From NCBI RefSeq assembly GCF_008710035.1, contig NZ_VYKI01000018.1, forward strand, positions 1 to 56,583: a DNA stretch of 56,583 bases, in the 5' to 3' direction. Under the pieces are notes generated by a model. The model was given only the letters and a program-made list of their open reading frames with translations. It did no database searches and was not told the origin of the DNA. The translations under genes and the position numbers were made by a program. This document shows positions 9,492 through 17,117 of this stretch, in pieces. Origin of the DNA: Stenotrophomonas cyclobalanopsidis. Its GTDB lineage: Bacteria; Pseudomonadota; Gammaproteobacteria; Xanthomonadales; Xanthomonadaceae. The stretch's first letter is position 1. Every line of letters starts with the position of its first letter.

Positions 9492-9893
9492 GTAGAGCCG
9501 AGCCCATGCTCGGCTGCGGTCAGCCGGATGAAGAGCAGCCGAGCGTAGGCTCGGCTCTACAGCTGAGCAACCGGGCAAGATCGACGCTGCGGAAGCCCCG
9601 TGTGGAGCCGAGCCCATGCTCGGCTGCGGTCAGCCGGATGCAGAGCAGCCGAGCGTAGGCTCGGCTCTACAGCTGAGCAACCGGGCAAGATCGACGCTGC
9701 GGAAACCTCGTGTAGAGCCGAGCCCATGCTCGGCTGCGGTCAGCCGGATGCAGAGCAACCGAGCGTAGGCTCGGCTCTACAGCCGAGCAACCGGGCAAGA
9801 TCGACGCTGCGGAAACCTCGTGTAGAGCCGAGCCCATGCTCGGCTGCGGTCAGCCGGATGCAAAGCCGCCGGGCGTGGCCCGGCGCTACCGCC
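9492..9893. repeat. 110-bp tandem array of paired GTAG palindromes
   Basis: GTAGAGCCGAGCCCATGCTC palindromes start at 9492, 9602 (GTGG variant), 9712 and 9822. Each of the first three is followed about 40 nt later by the inverted partner GAGCGTAGGCTCGGCTCTAC, giving a strict 110-bp period. The fourth unit is cut short and finished by an inverted member of the GTAGCGCCGGG family (to about 9891). The array fills the gap between the TonB receptor and the methionine synthase stop codon. Confidence 0.9.
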
Positions 9894-9894
9894 A

Positions 9895-10926
9895 TCACCG
9901 CCCGGCCAGTTCCTCGCGCACGATCTGCGCACCCGCACTCAGCGCGCGCAGCTTGCCGCGCGCCACCTCACGCGACAGCGGTGCCATGCCGCAGTTCGTG
10001 CACGGGTAGAGCTTGTCGGCGTCCACGAACTGCAGCGCCTTGCGCAGGGTGTTGGCCACGTCTTCGGGCGTCTCCACCTTGCTGGAGGCCACGTCGATGG
10101 CACCGACCATCACCTTCTTGCCGCGCACCAGCTCGATCAGGTCGATCGGCACGTGCGAGTTGTGGCACTCCAGCGAGATCAGGTCGATACTGGATTTCTG
10201 CAGCTTCGGGAACGACTCTTCGTACTGGCGCCATTCCGAGCCCAGCGTCTGCTTCCAGTCGGTGTTGGCCTTGATGCCGTAGCCGTAGCAGATGTGCACG
10301 GCGGTCTCGCACTTCAGACCTTCAATCGCGCGCTCCAGGGTGGCCACGCCCCAGTCGTTCACTTCGTCGAAGAACACATTGAAGGCCGGTTCGTCGAACT
10401 GGATGATGTCCACGCCGGCTGCTTCCAGTTCCTTCGCTTCCTCGTTGAGGATCTTCGCGAATTCCCAGGCCAGCTTCTCGCGGCTCTTGTAGTGTGCGTC
10501 GTACAGCGTGTCGATCATGGTCATCGGGCCGGGCAGGGCCCACTTGATCGGTTGCGCGGTCTGCCGGCGCAGGAATTTCGCGTCCTCGACGAATACCGAT
10601 TTCGGGCGGCTGACTGCACCGACCACGGTCGGCACGCTGGCGTCGTAGCGGTTGCGGATACGCACGGTCTCGCGCTTGTCGAAGTCGACGCCGTCGAGAT
10701 GCTCGATGAAGGTGGTAACGAAATGCTGGCGCGTCTGTTCGCCGTCGCTGACGATGTCGATGCCGGCGTGCTGCTGTTCCTGCAGGGACAGGCGCAGCGC
10801 GTCCTGCTTGCCCTCGGTCAGTCCCTCATCCCGCAGTTTCCAGGGCGACCAGAGCTTTTCGGGTTCGGCCAGCCACGAGGGCTTGGGCAGGCTGCCGGCG
10901 GTGGAGGTGGGCAGTAGTTTCTTCAT
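9895..10926 (-). CDS. mesD: Core methionine synthase (MetE C-terminal domain only, MesD type)
   Basis: This 343-residue protein corresponds to the C-terminal catalytic barrel of cobalamin-independent methionine synthase, without the N-terminal half that holds methyl-tetrahydrofolate polyglutamate in MetE. The zinc/homocysteine ligands are all visible: H211 and C213 (HIC), E253 (SLEC) and C312 (NCG). Such core proteins are reported to make methionine from homocysteine with methyl donors other than folate. The MesD group is known to depend on MesX (DUF1852) and oxygen, and the DUF1852 gene is immediately upstream in the same operon (42-nt gap). The symbol rests on that pairing. Confidence 0.85.
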   Translation of the reverse strand: MKKLLPTSTAGSLPKPSWLAEPEKLWSPWKLRDEGLTEGKQDALRLSLQEQQHAGIDIVSDGEQTRQHFVTTFIEHLDGVDFDKRETVRIRNRYDASVPTVVGAVSRPKSVFVEDAKFLRRQTAQPIKWALPGPMTMIDTLYDAHYKSREKLAWEFAKILNEEAKELEAAGVDIIQFDEPAFNVFFDEVNDWGVATLERAIEGLKCETAVHICYGYGIKANTDWKQTLGSEWRQYEESFPKLQKSSIDLISLECHNSHVPIDLIELVRGKKVMVGAIDVASSKVETPEDVANTLRKALQFVDADKLYPCTNCGMAPLSREVARGKLRALSAGAQIVREELAGR

Positions 10927-10968
10927 CGTGTTCGGGGTCTTTGTCCTGGGGGAGGGGGAAGCGCTGAA

Positions 10969-11946
10969 TCAGCGGGCAGCCCACTGCTCAAGCCTGGCGC
11001 CGTAGGGCTTGATGAAGTGCTCTTCGGTGAACCTGCCCTGCTTGACCGCCAGCTGGCTGCGCTCTTCACGGTCGTAGACGATGCGGGTGGACGAGTAGTC
11101 CTGGTGCTTCAGGCTGGGCTGGTAGACCTTGCCGGCCACCGAATTGGCGTTGTAGATCTCTGGGCGGTAGATCTTCTGGAACGCTTCCATGGTGCTGATG
11201 GTGCCGATCAGTTCCAGGTTCGAGTAATCGCCCAGCAGGTCGCCCTGGAAGTAGAACGCCAGCGGCGCGACGCTGCCCGGCGGCATGAAGTAGCGCACCT
11301 GCAGGCCCATCTTGTCGAAGTACTGGTCGGTGGGCGAGAACTCGCCCTGGCGGTACTCCACGCCGAGGATGGGATGATGGTTCTCGGTGCGGTGGTAGGT
11401 CTTGCTGCTGGACACGCTGATGCAGATCACCGGCGCCTTGCTGAAGTTGGCGCGGTAGGCATCCGACTCCAGGAAGTGCTTGAACAGCTTGCCGTGCAGA
11501 TCGCCGAAGCCTTCGGGGATGCCGAACGTCGCCTTGCCTTCATTGCTGGCCGGCAGCACGACGCTGAAGTCGTAGTCGCGTACGTAGGAGGAGAAATTGT
11601 TGCCGACGATGCCTTCGGTACGCGCGCCGGTGTGCGTGTCGACGATGGTCGGGCGCAGTACTTCGATCAGCGGGAAGGGGTCGCTGCCGTCATCGCCATC
11701 GATGTGCATCTCCACCGAGATGATGTCCAGCTCGACCGCGTAGCGATCCGCGCTGGGGTTGTCCCAGTGGGCCAGATCGTTGAAGCGGTTGTTGATCATG
11801 CCGATCGTGTTGCGCAGGTTTTCCTGGCGCGAGGCGCCGCGGGCCAGATTGGCGAAGTTGGTGGTGATGCGCGTGCCGTCGGCCGGCTGGTAGTCCTCGT
11901 TGAACGGGATGCGCGTGATCTGGAAGGTGAAATTGTCGGCAGTCAT
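10969..11946 (-). CDS. mesX: DUF1852 protein (MesX type), partner of core methionine synthase
   Basis: This 325-residue soluble protein matches what I know of DUF1852, which is almost always encoded beside a core MetE protein and has been shown genetically to be required for MesD activity. Recognisable stretches include NNRFNDLAHWDNPSADRYAV near the N-terminus and HHPILGVEYRQGEFSPTDQY in the middle. Its chemistry is not settled; the oxygen requirement and the linked FMN reductase suggest an oxidative step. Its ATG overlaps the stop of the upstream FMN reductase by 4 nt (ATGA), so the two are translationally coupled. Confidence 0.87.
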   Translation of the reverse strand: MTADNFTFQITRIPFNEDYQPADGTRITTNFANLARGASRQENLRNTIGMINNRFNDLAHWDNPSADRYAVELDIISVEMHIDGDDGSDPFPLIEVLRPTIVDTHTGARTEGIVGNNFSSYVRDYDFSVVLPASNEGKATFGIPEGFGDLHGKLFKHFLESDAYRANFSKAPVICISVSSSKTYHRTENHHPILGVEYRQGEFSPTDQYFDKMGLQVRYFMPPGSVAPLAFYFQGDLLGDYSNLELIGTISTMEAFQKIYRPEIYNANSVAGKVYQPSLKHQDYSSTRIVYDREERSQLAVKQGRFTEEHFIKPYGARLEQWAAR

Positions 11947-12554
11947 GGCAGTGTTCCGGTTACCTGGAGGGCGTCGGCGGTTTCAGCGGGCACGGGCGCG
12001 GGGCGATGGGACAGCGTCAGCAGGGGCAGGGCCCGCTGCACGGCCAGGCGTGCGCGCTGCAGCAGGGCCTCGTCATGCACGCGGCCGTCGGAGAAGTCCT
12101 TGTCGGTGGCGTAGACGCCCAGTGGCAGAGTGCGTGCCTGGAAGAAGCTGAAAAGCGGCCGCAGCTGGTGGTCGATCATCAGCGCGTGGCGCTCGCTGCC
12201 GCCGGTGGCGGCCAGCAGGGTGGGAGTGTCGACCAGCGCGTCCTGGTGGATGAAATCGAAGAAGTGCTTGAACAGGCCGGTGTACGAACCGCGGTAGACC
12301 GGGGTGGCGACCACCAGCACGTCGGCCCGTTCGACCGTGGCCAGGGCTTGTTCGGCGGCGGCGGGCAGCTGCGAGCGCCACAGCGCACCGGCCAGCTGCG
12401 GGGCCAGCTCGCCGAGTTCGACCAGGTGCGGTTCGCTGGGAACGTGCTCGCCGATCAGGTCCAGCAGGTGCTCGCACAGGGTGGCGGCCCGCGAGGGGCG
12501 CTGCAGGCCGCCGGAGACGGCGACGATACGGAGGGGGCGGTGGGGAGAAAGCAT
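11943..12554 (-). CDS. NADPH-dependent FMN reductase, MsuE/SsuE family
   Basis: This 203-residue flavodoxin-like reductase has the nucleotide-binding opening VAVSGGLQRPSRAATL and the motif PVYRGSYTGLFKHFFDF, which is typical of MsuE/SsuE reductases that hand reduced FMN to two-component monooxygenases. It is the first gene of the operon reductase-mesX-mesD. This suggests, by inference, that MesX or MesD needs reduced flavin. No sulfonate monooxygenase gene is nearby, which argues against a classical ssu/msu role. Its promoter faces the LysR gene across the 12555-12629 gap with the dyad operator. Confidence 0.85.
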   Translation of the reverse strand: MLSPHRPLRIVAVSGGLQRPSRAATLCEHLLDLIGEHVPSEPHLVELGELAPQLAGALWRSQLPAAAEQALATVERADVLVVATPVYRGSYTGLFKHFFDFIHQDALVDTPTLLAATGGSERHALMIDHQLRPLFSFFQARTLPLGVYATDKDFSDGRVHDEALLQRARLAVQRALPLLTLSHRPAPVPAETADALQVTGTLP

Positions 12555-12580
12555 GACCCGATCCTAGTCAGGCCTTCCCA

Positions 12581-12603
12581 TGACGTAAAATGGTTTTACT
12601 TCA
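12581..12603. promoter_or_regulatory. Dyad operator between mes operon and LysR gene
   Basis: The 23-bp sequence has the form TGA-n-GTAAAA-TGG-TTTTAC-n-TCA: a perfect inverted repeat apart from one position in each arm and the central 3 nt. It lies in the divergent control region, which is where a LysR-type regulator of this operon would bind. TGA...TCA outer arms recall the TGAA-N5-TTCA of MetR sites. Assignment to the adjacent regulator is inferred from position. Confidence 0.65.
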
Positions 12604-12629
12604 CACATCCATGAGTGGGATTCATCGAC

Positions 12630-13541
12630 ATGCTGGAACGAATCCACCTGAGCATCGTGCAGCAGGTCGAACTGCAGGGTTCGCTGACCGCTGCCGCCGG
12701 CGTGCTCAACCTGACCCAGTCGGCGCTGAGCCACAGCATGAAGAAGCTGGAACAGCAGCTGGGCACCGACGTCTGGCTGCGCGAGGGCCGCAGCCTGCGC
12801 CTGACCCAGGCCGGCCAGTACCTGCTGGCAGTGGCCAACCGGGTGCTGCCGCAGCTGGACCTGGCCGAGGAGCGGCTGGGCCAGTTCGCCCAGGGCGAGC
12901 GCGGCTCGCTGCGCATCGGCATGGAGTGCCACCCCTGCTACCAGTGGCTGCTGAAGATCGTCTCGCCCTACCTGGCCTCGTGGCCGGACGTGGACGTGGA
13001 CGTGAAGCAGAAATTCCAGTTTGGCGGCATCGGCGCCCTGTTCGGCTACGAGATCGACCTGCTGGTGACGCCCGACCCGCTGTTGAAGCCGGGCCTGACG
13101 TTCGTGCCCGTGTTCGACTACGAGCAGGTGCTGGTGGTGGCCAAGAACCACCCGCTGGCCAAGGTGGAGTACGTGAAGCCGCGGCAGCTGACCCAGGAAG
13201 TGCTGATCAGCTACCCGGTGCCGTTCGAGCGCCTGGACATCTACAACCAGTTCCTGCTGCCGGCCGGGGTGACCCCGCGCCGCCACAAGGCCATCGAAAC
13301 CACGGACATCATGATGCAGATGGTGGCCAGCGGCCGCGGCGTGGCCGCCATGCCGCGCTGGCTGGTGGAGGAGTACGCGACCCGCATGGACGTGGTGCCG
13401 GTGCGGCTGGGGGCCAACGGCATTCCCAAGCAGATCTATCTGGGCGCGCGCGAGGCCGACACCGCCATCGATTACCTGCAGGCCTTCGTTGAACTGGCGC
13501 GGGGCAGCTCCATCGCCGGCGCGCCGCGCGGGGCCAAGTGA
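12630..13541 (+). CDS. LysR-type regulator, MetR-like
   Basis: This 303-residue regulator has an N-terminal winged HTH (GSLTAAAGVLNLTQSALSHS, then a helix with KKLEQQLGTDVWLREGR) and a C-terminal effector domain. The HTH resembles MetR, which senses homocysteine and activates methionine genes. ATG 12630 is preferred because GAGTGGG precedes it by about 11 nt and MetR-like proteins start close to this point; GTG 12615 would add five residues. It is divergent from the reductase-mesX-mesD operon and shares a 1-nt TGATG stop/start overlap with the MTHFR-like gene, so it probably controls both. Confidence 0.87.
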   Translation: MLERIHLSIVQQVELQGSLTAAAGVLNLTQSALSHSMKKLEQQLGTDVWLREGRSLRLTQAGQYLLAVANRVLPQLDLAEERLGQFAQGERGSLRIGMECHPCYQWLLKIVSPYLASWPDVDVDVKQKFQFGGIGALFGYEIDLLVTPDPLLKPGLTFVPVFDYEQVLVVAKNHPLAKVEYVKPRQLTQEVLISYPVPFERLDIYNQFLLPAGVTPRRHKAIETTDIMMQMVASGRGVAAMPRWLVEEYATRMDVVPVRLGANGIPKQIYLGAREADTAIDYLQAFVELARGSSIAGAPRGAK

Positions 13542-14398
13542 TGCCTGCAGGAACCGTGCAGGGCGCACGCGCCTTTATTGATGCCTGTTCGCTGGAAGTC
13601 AGTGCGAAAGCCATGCCCGCGCTGCGCGCCGAGGCCGGCCGCATCGCCCCGGGGACCACGATCTCGATCCCCTACCTCGCCAGCGAAGACGACGAGGCCC
13701 GGCTGGCCGCGGCACGCACCGTGCGCGAACTGGGGCTGCAGCCGATGCCGCACTTGTCGGCGCGGCGCATCGGTTCGCACGCGGCGCTGGAGCACTTCAT
13801 CACCCGCGCGGTGGGCGAGGCCGGTGTCGAGCAGTGCCTCCTCATCGCCGGTGACCTGGCCACGCCCGCCGGTCCGTTTGCAGACAGCACGGCGATCATC
13901 GAGACGGGGCTGCTGGAACGCGCCGGAATCAAGGTCGTTGCCGTGGGCGGGCACCCCGAGGGCCATCCGGTGATGGACGCTGCCGGGCGCTGGCAGGCAC
14001 TGGAACGCAAATGCCAAGCCATCGAAGCGCGCGGCATGGTGCCGAGGATCATCACCCAGTTCGCCTTCGATGCCGACCTCGTGCTGGCTTGGCTGGATGC
14101 GCTGCGTGCGCGCGGCATCGGCCATCCGGTGCTGGTGGGTGTGCCCGGGCCGGCCAGCGTCACCCGGCTGCTGCGCTATGCGGCGATGTGTGGCGTGGGT
14201 GCCAGCGCCTCGATGCTGGCGCGGTACGGGATCTCGATCGGCCGGTTGCTGGGCACCGCCGGGCCGGATGTGTTCGTGGACCGCCTGGTGGCAGGGCTGA
14301 CCGACACACATGGGCAGGTCAGCCCGCATCTGTTCCCGTTCGGTGGCATTGCACCGTCGCTGGACTGGGTGGCGCAGTACCGGCTACGTCAGCGATGA
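13541..14398 (+). CDS. Methylenetetrahydrofolate reductase-like protein
   Basis: This 285-residue protein has the MTHFR TIM-barrel hallmarks: Glu19 in SLEVSAK (position of the catalytic Glu of MetF), PMPHLSAR (69-75), LIAGD with Asp105 (equivalent of the folate-binding Asp), VGGHPEGHP (135-143, nearly diagnostic) and ITQFAFD with Gln173. It diverges from housekeeping MetF and lacks its N-terminal EFFPPK signature. The gene is coupled to the MetR-like regulator and faces the core methionine synthase operon. It could supply or recycle a one-carbon unit for that system. Alternatives include a demethylase-type or non-NADH-dependent MTHFR homologue. Confidence 0.8.
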   Translation: MPAGTVQGARAFIDACSLEVSAKAMPALRAEAGRIAPGTTISIPYLASEDDEARLAAARTVRELGLQPMPHLSARRIGSHAALEHFITRAVGEAGVEQCLLIAGDLATPAGPFADSTAIIETGLLERAGIKVVAVGGHPEGHPVMDAAGRWQALERKCQAIEARGMVPRIITQFAFDADLVLAWLDALRARGIGHPVLVGVPGPASVTRLLRYAAMCGVGASASMLARYGISIGRLLGTAGPDVFVDRLVAGLTDTHGQVSPHLFPFGGIAPSLDWVAQYRLRQR

Positions 14399-15129
14399 CG
14401 CGACGCCGTGGCTTCGCCATCCGCCTCCGCGGCGTTTGCACGGCTCTGCGCGAACCCGGGGAAGGTCTTTTCCAGTGAGTCCTTGTCCGGCAGCACGTAG
14501 AACACGCCGCCCTTCTCGAACGTAGAGGCGACCACCTGCTCGTAGAAACCAGGGCTGACGTTGATGCAGCCGTGGGTAATGCGGTTGTCATCCGGTGTTG
14601 GCGTTGCCAGGCGCTGAGCACGCTTCTCTTTCGGGCTGCCCGGCGGCAGCGGGTGCATGGAGACCGCCGAATCGTAATCCACCCACAACACACGGCCGGC
14701 GTCGTCGGACGGGCCGAAGCCACCAATGAAGCGGCCGGCGGGGGTTGTGCGGTCGTGGCCGGGAATCGCGCTCAGCGCAACCTTGGCCACATTCGGTGCG
14801 GAATGATCGCCCTTGGCCGACCCAAACAGCGCCGGTGCCGCGCCACGCAGCTTGCCGTCACTGCCGAAGATCAATACCTGTGCGGCGGCCTTGTCCATGA
14901 TCGCGAACGGATAGCCTTCGCTGTCCTTGCTGGCCACGATCCAGCCGGCGAGCTCGATCACCAGGTCAGACACTTCCTGGCCCTGCGGTAGTTCATCGAT
15001 GGCAGCCACCGGTTGCGTAGCGGCATCCCTGCTGCCCTTGGCGCTGGCCACACCGGCCCCTGACAGTGCGAGCGCGAGGGTAAGCGCGGCGCACGCAGTG
15101 CGGATTGGGGAGGACGTGTACGTACGGAT
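14389..15129 (-). CDS. Secreted L,D-transpeptidase (YkuD family), probable non-AUG start
   Basis: The YkuD signature is present as ITHGCINV, with catalytic Cys188 and His159/His186, so the enzyme should cross-link peptidoglycan or attach a protein to it in the periplasm. The signal peptide begins RTYTSSPIRTACAALTLALA and ends near ASA. The best start is an ATC at 15129-15127: AAGGAA lies 6 nt ahead and the N-terminal region is then the right length. A TTG at 15162 or ATG at 15198 would give an overlong N-region. It overlaps the convergent MTHFR-like gene by 10 nt. The Lpp-like gene lies 75 nt upstream in the same direction, suggesting a functional pair. Confidence 0.82.
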   Translation of the reverse strand: MRTYTSSPIRTACAALTLALALSGAGVASAKGSRDAATQPVAAIDELPQGQEVSDLVIELAGWIVASKDSEGYPFAIMDKAAAQVLIFGSDGKLRGAAPALFGSAKGDHSAPNVAKVALSAIPGHDRTTPAGRFIGGFGPSDDAGRVLWVDYDSAVSMHPLPPGSPKEKRAQRLATPTPDDNRITHGCINVSPGFYEQVVASTFEKGGVFYVLPDKDSLEKTFPGFAQSRANAAEADGEATASRHR

Positions 15130-15204
15130 GGCTGGATTCCTTCGATGAGTACGATGATTCAAGGTAACCAGTGGCCGCGGACGACCACTGGCTCCCACAT
15201 CAAC

Positions 15205-15471
15205 TTAGCCGCGCGGAGTCCGGCGGGGAGCCGTTTCCAGACGCTGCACACGACCTTCAATCTGGTCCAGGCGCTGGTTGGCCTGCTGTGCGGACTGGTT
15301 GGCGGACTCGGCGCTCTGCGCCGCGCCCTGGACCTTGACGTCGAGCGCATCGAGACGCGAATTGACCTTGGCGAAGTCTTCCTTGTAGCTGGCACAAGCG
15401 CCAAGGCTCAGGGCCAGGATGGCCACACCAAGGGGACGAGCGATCTTAAGGTGCTGCGTGGAAAGGGTCAT
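15205..15471 (-). CDS. Lpp/OprI-like outer-membrane lipoprotein
   Basis: This 88-residue protein has a signal peptide with lipobox LGAC, then an Ala-rich heptad coiled coil (SRLDALDVKVQGAAQSAESA continuing to QRLDQIEGRVQRLE) like Braun's lipoprotein or OprI. The C-terminus is RRTPRG, so the terminal Lys that E. coli Lpp uses for attachment to peptidoglycan is missing. A strong AAGGAGG (minus strand, 15479-15485) precedes ATG 15471. It is followed by the L,D-transpeptidase gene on the same strand. Confidence 0.82.
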   Translation of the reverse strand: MTLSTQHLKIARPLGVAILALSLGACASYKEDFAKVNSRLDALDVKVQGAAQSAESANQSAQQANQRLDQIEGRVQRLETAPRRTPRG

Positions 15472-15477
15472 TGCATT

Positions 15478-15507
15478 CCCTCCTTCGTCTGGGGAGTCTG
15501 GAATATA
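15478..15507 (-). promoter_or_regulatory. RBS and -10 box for the Lpp-like gene
   Basis: On the minus strand TATATT (15502-15507) makes a good -10 box, and AAGGAGG (15479-15485) a near-ideal ribosome-binding site ahead of ATG 15471. The strength of both fits an abundant lipoprotein. No convincing -35 box is seen. Confidence 0.5.
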
Positions 15508-15833
15508 GCGGGCTTTTTGTTAGTTCCATGAATGGGTTTTCAGCTGCAGTTGGCCGACGTGCAGGCGCCGTGAAGAGCGCATGGTCGTGGTCCATCTGCT
15601 GCGAATGCAGATGCCTGTGCCCTGGGTGATCGCCAGCGCAGAGGCCCGCCGACGTAACAGGCAGGGCGGGCGGCGGGCCACGTTTGCTATCATGCGCGCC
15701 CTTGGCCGCCCGCACGATGTTGATCGTGCGCCTGCGCATCCTTCCTTTTCCGAAGAGGACGCTGCTGCGGCCAATCGCAGCGAAACCTTGCCCGGCCAGG
15801 CGCCTGCCAGCCGGGCCCCCGTACAGATCGAAC

Positions 15834-15868
15834 AAGGAAAGCCGGCCGCATGCCTGCGGCCGTACTAC
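15834..15868 (+). promoter_or_regulatory. RBS separated from start by an 8-bp hairpin
   Basis: AAGGAAA (15834-15840) is 28 nt from the MFS start codon, too far for normal use. Between them is a perfect GC-rich stem (CGGCCGCA 15843-15850 with TGCGGCCG 15855-15862, loop TGCC). If it folds, the effective spacing becomes about 8 nt. An out-of-frame ATG at 15850 is buried in the stem. Confidence 0.5.
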
Positions 15869-17065
15869 ATGAATTCACCTGCAACTTCGCGTCCCGGGTT
15901 GATCCCGGTGCTGGCCCTCCTGCTGGTCGGCCTCAACCTGCGCCCGGTGCTGGCCGTGGTCAGCCTGCTCACCGATTCCATCCGTGCCAGCAATGGCATG
16001 AGCTTCGAACAGATCGGCTGGCTCACCAGCCTGCCGATGATGGCTATGGGCCTGATCGCCATGGCCGGCGGCCTGGTCTATCGCATGGGCTATCGGCGCG
16101 GCGTGGCCATCGGCCTCGCGCTCACCGCGGCCTCGGCGCTGGCCAAGCTGGCCTCGCACGAACCGCTGTGGCTGATGGGCTCCAGCGTGGCCGCCGGCCT
16201 GGGCATCGGCATCGTGCAGTCGCTCATTCCCGGCTACATCAAGACCCGCTTCCCGCACCGCGTCGATCTGCTGATGGGCCTGTACGTGAGCATGATCATG
16301 GGCGGCGCGGCGTTGGCGGCGGCCAGCGCGTCGGCCCTGCTGCACTGGCTGGACTGGCAGGGCACGATGGCGTTCTGGGCGGTGCTGGCCATCGCTGGCA
16401 TCGCGCTGTGGCTGCCCAACAGCGGCCATGCCGATGTGCCGTCCAACGGCAGCTCCATCAAGGCAGCCACGCCCAGCGCATTCCGTCCCTGGCAGCACGG
16501 CCGCACCTGGTTGCTGGTCGCGCTGTTCTGCGTGTCCAGCAGCTGCTACACGCTGTGCCTGGCCTGGATCGCGCCATACATGATGGAAGCAGGCGTGCGC
16601 GCCAACGAGGCGGGCTTCATGCTGGCGGCATTGAGCCTGTCCGAAGTGGCCGGTGGCTTCCTCGTCTCCTGGCTGGCGCCGCGCTTCCATGACCGCCGCG
16701 TGCTGCTGGGCCTGTTCCTGGCCGCCACCGCACTGACCTACGTGCTGATCGGCGTGGCGCCGATGTATGCGCCGTGGCTGATGATGTGCCTGCTCGGCCT
16801 GTCGATCGGCGGCCTGTTCCCGATGACCCTGATCCTGGTGATGGACCACTGCAGCCAGCCGGCCAAGGCCGGCATCCTGGTGTCCTTCGTGCAGGGCGTG
16901 GGCTATCTGGTCGGCGGCATCCTGCCGTTCGTGGCCGGTTCCATCCGCGACACCGTGGGCGACCTCAGTGTCGCGTGGGTGGCGATGGCCTGCGTGACGG
17001 CTGCTGCACTGGTGCTGGCGGCACGCGCAACGCCGGCCAGCGCGGAGCGCTTTGACGCGCGATGA
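15869..17065 (+). CDS. MFS transporter, CynX/NimT-like
   Basis: This 398-residue permease has about 12 hydrophobic segments, beginning LIPVLALLLVGLNLRPVLAV. That N-terminal LNLRP(V/A)LAV block and the later GLFPMTLILVMDH are typical of the CynX/NimT (cyanate/2-nitroimidazole) branch of the major facilitator superfamily. The substrate cannot be read from sequence. The frame is open further upstream, but that part lacks protein-like character and ATG 15869 places the first helix correctly. It stands alone, with the divergent Lpp-like gene about 400 nt upstream; apart from the hairpin and a possible TATCAT at 15688 nothing else is seen in that gap. Confidence 0.85.
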   Translation: MNSPATSRPGLIPVLALLLVGLNLRPVLAVVSLLTDSIRASNGMSFEQIGWLTSLPMMAMGLIAMAGGLVYRMGYRRGVAIGLALTAASALAKLASHEPLWLMGSSVAAGLGIGIVQSLIPGYIKTRFPHRVDLLMGLYVSMIMGGAALAAASASALLHWLDWQGTMAFWAVLAIAGIALWLPNSGHADVPSNGSSIKAATPSAFRPWQHGRTWLLVALFCVSSSCYTLCLAWIAPYMMEAGVRANEAGFMLAALSLSEVAGGFLVSWLAPRFHDRRVLLGLFLAATALTYVLIGVAPMYAPWLMMCLLGLSIGGLFPMTLILVMDHCSQPAKAGILVSFVQGVGYLVGGILPFVAGSIRDTVGDLSVAWVAMACVTAAALVLAARATPASAERFDAR

Positions 17066-17117
17066 TCGTGCATGATGCAGCGGCGTGGCGTCTGGCCACG
17101 TGCTGCCAAGGAAGGCG

